The notes below the pieces were generated by a model. It did no database searches. It was not told where the DNA came from and was given only the letters and a program-made list of their open reading frames with translations. Shown here piece after piece: positions 48,401 through 57,653 of a DNA stretch of 64,000 nt. This DNA comes from Watersipora subatra (taxonomy: Eukaryota; Bryozoa; Gymnolaemata; Cheilostomatida; Watersiporidae), in NCBI RefSeq assembly GCF_963576615.1, contig NC_088711.1, positions 9,728,869 to 9,792,868 on the forward strand, in the 5' to 3' direction. Numbering within the stretch: position 1 is the first letter of the stretch; each line of letters opens with the position of its first letter. The position numbers and the translations under genes were made by a program.

Positions 48401-51400
48401 AAGTGATCAAATCTACCCACTCAAATATATCAGAGTCGTCTCATTCTGAATGTTGCTATATTGAGAGAGTTATCAAGTTGAACATGCAGTACTGTACTAT
48501 GTAGGAGGGAGTCAATGGTCAAGTCTTTGCTGGCTCCCTATGAAAACCGTGCTTGGGCTCAAACTAACTGGATTCTTGCTCGACTCTGGAAGGTTTGTTC
48601 TCATTACTATTTCTCTGTCCGGGTAGGATGCTGATGCACTTGAAATACCTTGGGAACCATGTAGGGACGATGAATTCTTTAACGTGCATGGCATACTCAT
48701 GTTGTGCTCTGGGTTAGATATGCCTGGGGCTGCGATAGCTATAAGGAACTTTTAGCATTTTACAACTTTGTATGAGAGATCTTTTTCTTGTAGGGTAATG
48801 GATTTGGCTTCAGGTTTGTCCATCTGCCACATCTCGCCCCAGCAAGGCATCAAACTCAGGAAATCGGAGCAGCAAGTCTCCAAAGTAAGCTCATTTTCCT
48901 GTCCTTTCTCAGACAATTATTCTGGAACTTGAAAAGTTTTCTGACAGATATCTTATTTAACTGCTCTTTTTGGCTTATAATTTCTAAAATATAACTAAAA
49001 AACAATTAGCGATAATAACATGTAGTAATGAAAATTCTTCATTTGATTATAACAAGTCATCAGTAATCATATCTCTTTTAGGATTACAAGTTGTGTTCTC
49101 TTTGTCTTTTTTGGTATACATGTACATTGACAGGCGAAGGCAATAGATTATACAAAGTACATGTCTTTCTTTACACATGAATGATTTGAAATATTTTGAA
49201 CCATTTGATTATTAATCATTTTTAATACATAAGATAGCATTAGAATAAATAGAGAGCATGGTGGTTTATTCTCTGTGACACTCTGTAAGATCATAATCTT
49301 GAATTATTGATATATCGTTGAAACGTCTGAAACCAAGTTTATGGAATTCATGCTGTGTTTGTTTAATACCGGTTTAATCAGCTGCAATTGCCTTATCTGA
49401 TGCACGAATCAGTGCACTTATTCTATGAGGGTCAGTCAATAAGTAGTGGGAATTTTGTCATAACATTTTGTTACAATAAGATAAAGCTAAACTTTTTTTT
49501 CACTTTTCAACATAATCCCCTTCTTTTTCTATGCACTTGTTCCACCTTCTTTGAAGTTTCTCAATTCCTGCAAAATAAAATTCTGGCCGCGGGGTTATAA
49601 ACCATTCACGCACAGCTTCCATGACGGCGGCATTAGTAGTGAAGTGCTTGCCTCTCATGTGGTTCTTTAATGGTCCAGAAAGATGAAAATTGCTTGGTGC
49701 TAGATCTGGAATATAAGGAGGGTGTACTAACGCCTCCCAGCCCAGTGTTAGTACACCCTCCTTATAGTTCTGGTGGAACCCGACATCTCTATTCTAGAGG
49801 CCTCTTCTCTTTTTCTTTATGTCTTGCTTTGCCACAGCCTTCACCACACCACAGCTTCACCTTGCATCAGCTACATCATCTATAGTAAGTCTTCTATCAG
49901 ATTTAATCAGCTTTTTCACCTCAGCTTCTGTGTCTGGAGTTGAAACATCCACCGGTCTACCACTTCTTGGCTCATCAGTAATGTCTTCTCGCCCATTCTT
50001 GAATTCATCAACCCACCTATAGCAGATTTTTTGTGACATACAGCTTTCCCCATATTGTTGTTTCATTCTTCAGTGTATGACTCTTGTTTTCACACCTTCA
50101 GCTCTCAAAAATCTTATAACAGCTCTTTGCTCTATGAGTGAGCATGTTTTCAGCTTGGTGGCCATTTTGAATATGAATAATATCAAAAAATTGAATCACC
50201 AAATGATGGATTTTTGGGTAAGTAAAGACAACTCCCAATAGTTATTGACTGACCCTCGTATATTAGTACATGGACATGATGCATGACAAATCAGATAAAT
50301 CTTTTCATTGGTAAGAAAATATCAACCTTTTGTAATTATAAGGTTTGGGATTTTTCACATTCACATGCTGTAGCTTTTGAATCGTTATGAAATTTAGGTG
50401 TAAGAAACATAATGCATATAAAATGGTTGCGAGGGAATAACTACAATATCATACACTAATTTTTAAACTGTCTTCGCCGCAATTGGTTCTAAAGCTCTTG
50501 TGAAGCTAATTGCTTCTATTGACTGATCTAAGAGTTACAGAACTGTTGACACACCCTCCTCAAACTCCTTAATCTAGTGTACTTTATCATAGAATATGTG
50601 AACTATATCTCATCTTTAGTTGTAGTAATATTCTATTATAGAACTAGCTTTCTCTCTTACAGAGCCATGCCCATCTAAAGTCTTTCAAGACACAATCGGT
50701 ATGGTGCTGACGAGTGACTCAAAGCTTGCTACACAGTTTATCAACAGCGTGCTCAATCAACTTAACTGGGCCTTCTCAGAGTTTGTCGGCATGATACAAG
50801 AGGTGACATCGACTCCCCTTTGCATTAACTAAGAATATATCAGTTGTCCATCCTATGTCACATAACTGTACCATGGCTGAAATGTGGTTGCGCGAATTGT
50901 AAGGCCTTTTAGTTTAAAGTACTAATCGCATTACTGTAAATACTCGTACAATATAAATAAACCATTCCAGGAACGTTTACGTTATAGGGAATTTATGTTA
51001 TACGAACGGTAAAATACATGCAAACTGCCTAATCCGTTCCAAGATCTTTCTAAACTCGCCCCTTTGGCCATACAAAAAGGAAAAACTTGACTTGAATTTT
51101 TTATTTGTTGGCTTTACCGTAACTGCAGTATTATTGGTTTGCATCGACAACTTTTCTCCTTTTTCTGATCAATTTCACTGGTTTTATAGACTGTGATTTC
51201 AGTGATTTTACAATAAGTCGAGGAGAGCGCGTCCATAGCGCATCAAACCATTACAAGAATTTTTTATTTTTTAGACAGCAAAATCCATTCTGCAAAGTGA
51301 AACTAGTAACAAATATTTTATACCTCTACAATAAAGCAAAACAAAAATATATTTTTACTTTATTAAAAGTGGTGTCTACCTGTTCGTCTGTATCTAGGAG

Positions 51401-54400
51401 GTCAAGGTTAGGATAAAAGACGGCTTTCGACGTTACTCCAACTCGTGACATTCAGATTGGTAGACCAACGCTGTACCACCTGCACCAATCGGTTGCCTTT
51501 TGGTATTTATGAACAATTGCATGGCTAACTATTTATTCTCTGTTTTGTTGGCAAATCTGACGATCTGCCAAGACAATCTAGAATGTCTTGGAACTTGTAT
51601 ACATAGTAGATATTACGCTATGATTACATTGGTTTTTTTTCACAAGTGCGGCAAGATAGGTTACCATTCAAATCTAATTTGAGAACTTGCCCTGTCTTGA
51701 CACTAAACGCTATATGTATTTTTTATGTATTACGAAGCAAAAATTTCACATAAATTCTTCAAGTTATCTGGAATTTTCCCTTATAGGAGGTATACGTTAT
51801 AGGCGCGTATTCTGTATTTATTTTTTAGATACAACCTGTTTTATTACTAGTTTTTGTTATAATCTTTTATTAATCGGATGTGTTAGAGCTGGTATAAACC
51901 CATTTCTATGAATTGGGGAAAAATCATTTATAAATGAAGCGATTATCTTCATTGCTGCCAGTTTACGTGTTTCCTGTACGCCATTATTGATAGTCGATTC
52001 GTTACACATTTGACTGTTTCTCAACAACTACACTGCATGTTTGTAGATTACAAGTCAGATAAATTCATCTTTTTTGTGCAGATGATTTTACAGCTAACTG
52101 TATTATCTGTTTAGGCTGCTTCAAGTTATCAGACAACTGAGTGAAATACATGAAGTCTAGAATACAATTAGGATACAATCTAATACAAGTGGAATCTTTT
52201 TCTGCACAACTACAAATTTGATTTAATTGGCTCAATGTTGTTTCGGGTTTAGTTGCAGCAGCTGTCAGTGCGAACTGAGAGAAGCTTCGTAGAGATGAAG
52301 CAACTAAAGATTTGCGCTACATGTTTTGACATCAGCGTTGGACTTCTGAGGGTGCTCGAGATGGTGACTGATGTTGCTCCCGACATATTTTTAAGTTCTG
52401 TTTCCTCTTCCTCTGACACACTACTTTCCAGGCTCTACCAGGTTTGTCTGCATCCTCGTTTTTCACTATTCATAACATTAATTTAAAATTTACCTCTGCC
52501 CTATTATATGTCAGTAACAATTTCAATTGGTTATAATTCTTATGATTCGTTCACTGTTTTCTGTTGTTTTGCTGCTATTTATAACTCATGCGTTAATTAT
52601 CTCCTACATTCTAACCTTCACCTCTGATCACCTCAATGAATGAAATTTTCTACATGCTGTGTAAAATTTGTAAAACGTTTTAAACCTGACCTCGTTTGAG
52701 TTGAGTAAGTTACACTGTACATCTTCAAAACTTCCTCTATTTGAAAACTTTTAAAGCTACACTTTCATTTGTGTGTCTATAAGGCGGAGTAACACTAAAA
52801 ACCACCTGTTATTGAGTAATACTTCATAATTTAGTTTTTGCATGGTTTTATGTGTTCTGTTTGTTTTAATGCTGTGAAACTGTAATTGCCTGCAGTGTTT
52901 GTTCAAAAGTTATTTTAAGTGTTTGGTCTGTGTGACGAGCTAAACAAGTGCAGAGTATTTCTATGGAAATGCATGCTCCAACATATGACAGCTTTAACAT
53001 ATGAAGTAACTATTGAAACAAATTAACTTCATATAAATAGGGGTTGGAGTGTATAAGACTAGCCAATAATTTAATGACCAAGAGTTTTAAACATAAAACA
53101 ATAAATAATTTAATGACCAAGAGTTTTAAACATAAAACAATAAATAGTTTAATGACCAGAAATTTAAACATAAAACAATAAATAATTTAGAAAAAAAAGG
53201 ATTTAAATTCTGTATGATGTAATCATTTTCTCAACCTCTAATCGTAGCTTTAGATAGATAAACAGACAGACACGGCTCCTCTACGGATCTTCCATGTAAC
53301 AAAGATGGTAGTCAATCTAAAAACAGCAGCCAAAGCTTCGATATCCTTTTTATGGTACTCCACTGTTTCACATCTGTATTCATTTTTAGCATGTTCAGAA
53401 TTGAAAAATTCAGTTCTGACCGATATTTCAGCCTAAGGCTGATAAACCCCTTTCTATAGTTGTCCCGCTATCAGTAGATCAGGAGTATCTGCCTAGTATT
53501 GGTATTACTATTTGAAGTGAACTTAAACTATAGATTGTAAAAACCTTCTATCACAACTCTAATGTAGTGTAGTCAACCAAAAACCTTTTGTCTTGTCTTC
53601 GCAGTCTTGCATTTATAAAATTGTTTAGTGTTTGTGGACAGAGAAGAAAAAAGGTTATATGTAGCCTATATTCATGATAACAATTTACAAAACACAGTTG
53701 CCCATTTGCTGTGGCTTTAAGAATGAATATAAGTGCCCTGGAGCAGTCATCGTATCCCAAAGTCATGCCATATCTGTCTTGTTGTAGTCACTGTGTCTCA
53801 TATTGAATAGAGTGGCGAGCAAAGCAAATGTCTTTGAGACAATCCTCTCACTCAACCTGCCAGGTTTGTGCCTGCTGACTTAGTAAGCATCTACTGCCAA
53901 TAATAAAAATTAGGGTGAAGCATGTCGCTCTGCTATTGATAAACAGCAAGCAACCCTGTGTGTAAAATATGCTAACCTGCTGTCAATAAACATCAAGCAA
54001 GGCTGTGTGGTAAACATGCTAATTTATATAGAAAAGGTTTCTAATACATGTATATAATTACAGCGAGTAGAGACTACTGTGCCCTTGAACTATGTGAATG
54101 TGTAAGTCGCACTATGGACTAGTGCAGTCCTTCATCTGATCACATCTTTGTTTTTTGATTAGGTCTTATTTTACGTTGTTTATGATTTATTTACATTGTC
54201 CATTGGGCAATTATTGTCAAATGGCGATTTTCTATGGGTTGTGGGATGCTATTTATAAAGTCATTGCTCACGGACTAGACTCTACTCTAATGCTCTCTTG
54301 GCTCTCCGTAATAATCACCCCTTTTGAATGGCTGGGATAAAGGTTTAATATGAAGTCTCAATAACCTAATCAATGTTTTACTTTACCCCTTCTATCCCAT

Positions 54401-57400
54401 TGCCTGATCATTCAATAAATACAATTAAATGATTTCAATATGACCAGAATCTACAATGCGCTTGCTTTTAAAGAGGGCCTATTCTTTTGCTCAGTGAATG
54501 CTGCTTGCAAAGGTAGTACTCCCAGCCAATTGAAGAAAATGATGCTTAGCAGATGCAACCAGACATACATTGTTCATGTTTACGCAGTTGGCTAACTGCA
54601 ATTACGTAAAAAACTTTTACAAGTACATCGTATAAACAAGCTTCATGCAGCTCCTATTTTTTTAACATGTTTGTTGAACATCTTCACCTCTATGATCACA
54701 GGTTACTGTGGAATATGCCTAGGTGTCAATATATGCCTTATGGTCGTAGTTTGACAGTATAGTATATTTTAGGTATGGAGACAGTCGACCACTTTCCCAT
54801 CGTAACAGCAATCCTCGGCATCCTCATCCAACTCATCTGCAAACCAACAGACCAGGCTGTGAGGGAGAAGAGTCTGACAGCTCTGGCAAAGGAGCCGGGA
54901 TTTCAGTTCTGTCTCCTCGATAACGTCATCAGTTCTGATGGTAGTCAGGCCAGTGGTTCTCAGTTTGCTGACAAAAAGCAGTTTATTCTCAGAAACTGTA
55001 AGTGTCACTGCGTCAGCTGCTTACCTTCTTTATATTTCATCGATAGTCAGTCAACAAGATTGGCAACTTAGCTCTACCAGAATTATTTGTGAAATAGGAG
55101 TAGTGATACGACACATTGGAATGTAAATATTCCATCAGAGTACAGTAAAACCTTGGTTCTCGACCATAATCCGCTCCAAAACCCTGTTCGAAAAGCGATT
55201 TGTTCGAACACCGAAATCATTTTTCCCATTACAAATAATGTAAATCGTTTTAATCCGTTCCAACACCCTGAATGTTTACCTTTTTAGTATTTTATACATT
55301 ATTTTATGCATTAAATTGCACATTAAAATGCTGACCAACACATAAAAAGCAATGTATATCTCGGAAAATGTTAAGCAAAATGGCAAAGACACAAATAACA
55401 TAAACATAAATGTAACCCAGGCTAATCATACGTTCGCGTTATCGTAATCTTCCATACGAAAGATTACGCTAACATGAACGTGTAAAAATAAAAATAAAAA
55501 GATGAAGAAAAGAATTATGAATAGGATTTTTTAGGATACAGGATGTTCTTTTCTCTTAAAATATCTATCCGATGACACTTGCTTCTGCCTTCTTTTTAGC
55601 ACTTTTCGGAAGTGGTTCATGATAGTGTCGTTAAAGTCATTGATGACTCGTACACCTATATAAAACGCGAGAGCAAAACGCAGCACATCCGCATGCGACA
55701 ACAGTTGGTCACGGAGAGAGTGATCTACACCCGTACACCGCTCAGCATCCCACCCTCACGTACGCACTCACGCGTCGTACCGGCGTTCGAACTCCGACTT
55801 TTGTTCGAACTACGAAGCAAGAATTTTTCGAATTTTTTGTTTGGACTCCGATTTGTTCGAACTGCGAGTCGTTCGAAAACCGAGGTTCCACTGTAGTAGA
55901 ATCATTCAGCATGACAGTCAAAGTCTCTGGAAAATTATTATATAGCGCTAGTACCCAAGCAGTCTGCGCACTGTAGGAGATCATCATGTGTGATAGTTAT
56001 TTGCCCAATTATTCTACGCTACAGCAAGATGGTCGAGAGGCTAAGTTGGTAGTGTGCTTGGCTGCCGAATATCCAACTTCGATTCCCGTGCAATGCATCT
56101 TTTTCTCTGTAAGTCTGGCTTCAGACAAACGGACAGACTTTTACTGTAATAATTTTCTTATTATAGTAAAAATTGTAAAACTAATAGTAGGTAAGAAAAC
56201 ACCTCACTAGAAGTTTAGTTAAAAATATTCTGCTGTAGGCAAGTCTCTCGGTTCATAATCTTCCCCGATTGTATTAAACATTTTATGAGTTTATTTGAGA
56301 GGAGACTGAGATGGTTTCCATTGCCTGTCTCAGTTTTCCTGTCTGGATTGTCTCCTTTGGCGCAGGAGCTGTTTAATACTGGACACCATAGATATAATAA
56401 ACAATATGAATATATTAAAGGGTTCATTATATCTATGCTGGACACCCTTCCTGAAATCCTATAGTGGGAATCAAACCACTGATCTGTCACTAGTTTGTCT
56501 GTTCAGACTGGTGACCACTTCACCAGCACTTCTTTAGTGGATAAGGAAAAATGTAGCCGTTTAGACATCATGTGCACCGGAGTTGCCCAAATTTTTAATT
56601 ATGCCCGCAGAATTATTTATGATATCTAAAATGTCACCATACCCCATGCGAGGCCGTGCCACATCCAAAATTTTAATCCTTGCATACTAAACTGTTTTAG
56701 AGGAAAGAAAACTACAAATAGTTTTCATACTCTAAAAAGTGGACCTGCCTGTTACATACATCCATTAACATTGTAGACAAAGAAATCAATGCAACTGAGC
56801 TAACAGATGCTGAGGAATTGATAAAGCGCTTGTCAGAAAGGAAGTGTAGAACTGAGAGTAAATCTGATGTGAGTTATAATTGCCAAATGCCTCAGACTTC
56901 CTATCCGGTTCCATTGTAAAGTTTTCATTTCTTAGTGCTGCTGATTTCCTATCTGGTTCCATTGTAGAGTTGTCATTTCTTAGTGCTGCTGATTTCCTAT
57001 CTGGTTCCATTTAGTGTTTTCATTTCCTAGTTCTTTAGAATTGCATCCTATCTGGTTTCATTGTAGATAAATGTTACTTGGTTGCATCTGCGCATTAAAT
57101 TCTTCAGTAAGCCTTTCCTGAGTTGTAGTTCGATTATGAAGTATTCACATTGTGAAGACCTACAGCTATAGCTTGTGTGCTTGATCTTTTCATAGCGTCA
57201 CTTTAATAGCTTGAATGTTGTTATTGAAGGCAGGGGATGAAGAGTCTTTGTGTACCATATGCTACGCCAACGAGAACAGTGTCATATTCCATCCTTGTAA
57301 ACACACCTCCTGCAGGTTGGTGTAGCATCTATCCTGCCAATTTCTTGTCAGCATTTCTATGATAAACTATTGTTATCATGTTCAACAGGCAAATGAGTAA

Positions 57401-57653
57401 AACTAGCCACTGATTTGATTTCTCTTAGTGTGAAGAAGCAAATTCCTAGCATTCAAAGACGATTGTTATATTTATTGCAGACTACGATTTTATAATATTT
57501 ATAATTTGAGTTTAAGTTTCAAGAACGCTTTTTTTTCTTACCAGATCCTGCATCACCCACCAGATGCTTCAGAACAAAAAGTGTTTCTTCTGCATGGCTG
57601 AGATAACATGTGTCCATAATATGGATGATGGGAAGGAACTGAATGTTTGTTAG
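30431..57653 (+). CDS. RNF123: RNF123 (KPC1), SPRY and RING-domain E3 ubiquitin ligase
   Basis: Twenty-eight exons: 30431-30518, 30790-30844, 31219-31369, 31457-31511, 31796-31881, 32924-33010, 34441-34508, 35551-35676, 36422-36533, 37260-37349, 39197-39319, 40137-40303, 40943-41138, 43489-43714, 44662-44811, 45999-46180, 46598-46886, 47419-47493, 48046-48133, 48505-48592, 48794-48884, 50663-50802, 52253-52441, 53788-53863, 54773-54997, 56777-56868, 57230-57315 and 57545-57653. Phases agree; the sum is 3510 nt (1169 aa; human about 1314). A SPRY domain (about 70-240; [17 protein letters not shown]) is followed by a long helical region ([36 protein letters not shown]). The RING C3HC4 uses Cys1113/1116/1128, His1130 and Cys1133/1136/1147/1150. 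In vertebrates it works with UBAC1 on p27Kip1 and NF-kB p105. The ATG at 30431 is the first in frame. The human disordered linker after exon 15 is missing or unseen. Exon 4 (gttcgt) and exons 8 and 12 (gtatcc) have weak donors. Confidence 0.95.
31992..32409. mobile_element. 418-bp TIR MITE with TA target duplication
   Basis: The left end reads ccctaggacacttatgtatt and the right end, reverse-complemented, reads ccttaggacacttatatttg. Both are flanked by TA. There are no open frames inside. The TA duplication points to the Tc1/mariner/pogo group. It lies in RNF123 intron 5. Confidence 0.75.
33200..34070. repeat. Dispersed element, copy 1 (RNF123 intron 6)
   Basis: It shares ordered landmarks with 50955-51805: 'gcctaatccgttccgagatc', 'cccaaactcacccctttgg', 'gactttttaatttcatg', 'tttactcagttcatgg'-like text, 'aacaaaaatata', 'ctcgtgacagtcagat', 'cggtagaccaacacc' and an end with 'ttataggagggttac'. 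The ends look like weak inverted repeats (accttatagg against tatactatagcg-type text). No transposase frame is seen. Confidence 0.6.
34150..34265. repeat. 22-bp tandem repeat, about 5 copies
   Basis: Units like gtaagtgtggtacatcaaca (ending ct/gt) repeat about five times with point changes in RNF123 intron 6. Each begins with a donor-like gtaagt. Confidence 0.85.
34985..35375. repeat. Dispersed repeat family, copy in RNF123 intron 7
   Basis: It has the same ordered landmarks as the copy at 24590-24945 (gtgttcaagttacagcgtta, ctatagatgtcataatcacg, gaatctgagcgttt, aattttgtgtaagttt), in the same orientation relative to the window. Confidence 0.7.
37432..37612. repeat. (TG/CG)n alternating purine-pyrimidine tract
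   Basis: About 180 bp of nearly strict alternation, with blocks such as gtgtgtgtgcgcgtgtg and cgcgcgcgcgcg (37500-37512), in RNF123 intron 10. It gives spurious open frames in several phases on both strands. Such tracts can adopt Z-DNA. Confidence 0.95.
37941..38856. mobile_element. Long-TIR element, copy 1, TTAA at both ends (RNF123 intron 10)
   Basis: It starts ttaaaggttgacttgcaaca and ends ttgcaagtaaacctttaa. The inverted repeats extend about 160 bp, including gattcaccatgtcttactct, ggtgcaaaatatgtgg and cgaacagttaatcgcagcc and their inverses. The inner part (about 600 bp) has no transposase frame and carries a cacgtgat-gtt-atcacgtg palindrome. A second copy lies at 41690-42552. TTAA at both outer ends suggests piggyBac-type insertion, unless TTAA is part of the TIR. 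Confidence 0.8.
40353..40406 (+). other. Possible 54-nt cassette exon of RNF123
   Basis: An acceptor (gagtag) and a donor (gtatga) bound 54 nt with no stop in the phase set by exon 12. Splicing it in adds 18 residues and keeps the frame. Splicing exon 12 directly to exon 13 instead restores ILFDKM, which matches the conserved VLFD of vertebrate RNF123, so direct splicing is the likelier main form. Confidence 0.25.
41690..42552. mobile_element. Long-TIR element, copy 2, TTAA at both ends (RNF123 intron 13)
   Basis: It starts ttaaaggttgacttgcaata and ends ttgcaagtcaacctttaa. It has the same long inverted arms and similar interior as copy 1 at 37941-38856, in the same orientation. Part of the left arm is lost: after gtggaaaaatgattacaa it jumps to agccgccgtagattgg, so the left arm is shorter than the right. 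Confidence 0.8.
43003..43522 (+). repeat. 52-bp tandem array built from the RNF123 exon 14 splice junction, 10 copies
   Basis: The segment gtagccatcttgaaggagct (continuing gttgtgtaatgatg), preceded by ttctgcttgcatatgtag, starts at 43021, 43073, 43125, 43177, 43229, 43281, 43333, 43385, 43437 and 43489. The last copy is the true start of exon 14 ([11 protein letters not shown]), so the array consists of nine extra copies of the end of intron 13 joined to the first 34 nt of exon 14. Differences between copies are single bases. The minus-strand frames that repeat MATYICKQ are artefacts. Confidence 0.95.
43791..44115. repeat. 36-bp tandem repeat, 9 copies
   Basis: The unit aggtctattatcaacctatg plus tactrttagacattct repeats nine times with few changes, just inside RNF123 intron 14 and about 75 bp after the exon 14 donor. 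The last copies decay into ggtctgccactgg. The minus-strand [10 protein letters not shown] frame is an artefact of the array. Confidence 0.93.
45110..45302 (+). repeat. tRNA-derived SINE copy (RNF123 intron 15)
   Basis: The head begins atggcaaggacaacgtagtg; a B-box-like ggttgtagttcaaatgc lies near 45205; the tail ends gcgatttatatatatgg. It is the same family as 1980-2137 and 26400-26556. Confidence 0.6.
47510..47890. repeat. 37-bp AT-rich tandem repeat, about 10 copies
   Basis: The unit attgttatataacagtatgt plus attataaactattacat repeats about ten times in RNF123 intron 18, starting some 20 bp after the exon 18 donor. Each unit contains the self-complementary ctgttatataacag or a close variant, so the array can form many small hairpins. 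Confidence 0.93.
49426..50258 (-). mobile_element. Internally deleted mariner element (RNF123 intron 21)
   Basis: The ends tgagggtcagtcaataa and, inverted, cgagggtcagtcaataa form 17-bp TIRs with one mismatch, flanked by TA. It is 833 bp long against about 1.3 kb for a full mariner. On the minus strand the transposase N-terminus starts [19 protein letters not shown] near 50166 and continues through [12 protein letters not shown] and PRSGRP to [11 protein letters not shown] near 49860. A stop (TGA) interrupts it after KTRVIH. The C-terminal end is also present (49750-49500: [23 protein letters not shown] in broken frame), so the middle, including the catalytic core, is deleted. It cannot encode an active transposase. 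Confidence 0.9.
49713..49765. repeat. Perfect 19-bp foldback at the mariner deletion junction
   Basis: ataaggagggtgtactaac (49713-49731) and gttagtacaccctccttat (49747-49765) are exact inverses around a 15-base spacer. The arms derive from the mariner segment encoding LVHPPY, so one arm is an inverted duplicate formed when the centre was lost. Confidence 0.9.
50955..51805. repeat. Dispersed element, copy 2 (RNF123 intron 22)
   Basis: It has the same ordered landmarks as 33200-34070 (gcctaatccgttccaagatc, actcgcccctttgg, ctcgtgacattcagattgg, tagaccaacgc). It begins near acgttatagggaatttatg and ends near cccttataggaggtatacg, which are partly inverse to each other, suggesting a TIR element without coding capacity. 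Confidence 0.6.
53060..53190. repeat. About 45-bp tandem repeat, 3 copies
   Basis: Units containing taatttaatgaccaagagtt, tttaaacataaaacaataaa repeat three times, the last with small deletions, in RNF123 intron 23. Confidence 0.85.
55143..55893. mobile_element. pogo/Tigger-like TIR element (RNF123 intron 25)
   Basis: The left end reads cagtaaaaccttggttctcg and the right end, inverted, reads cagtggaacctcggttttcg. Both are flanked by TA. It is 751 bp with no intact transposase. Inner subterminal text is rich in ttcgaac repeats on both sides. The end sequence and TA duplication are typical of pogo/Tigger-type elements. Confidence 0.75.
55935..56110 (+). repeat. Dispersed SINE-like element with tRNA-like head
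   Basis: The leader gcagtctgcgcactgtagga with gatcatcatgtgtgatagtt is followed by a tRNA-like head (agatggtcgagaggctaagt) and a B-box-like cttcgattcccgtgc near 56082. It is the same family as the copies at 3430 and 9880. It lies in RNF123 intron 25. Confidence 0.65.
56900..57035. repeat. 48-bp tandem repeat, just under 3 copies
   Basis: The unit cctatctggttccattgtag plus agttgtcatttcttagtgct plus gctgattt starts at 56900, 56948 and 56996, the last copy decaying. It begins 31 bp after the exon 26 donor in RNF123. The minus-strand [12 protein letters not shown] frame is an artefact. Confidence 0.9.

Noticed and set aside
56786-57010. Minus-strand [12 protein letters not shown] repeat protein
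   Set aside because: Antisense reading of the 48-bp tandem repeat next to RNF123 exon 26.
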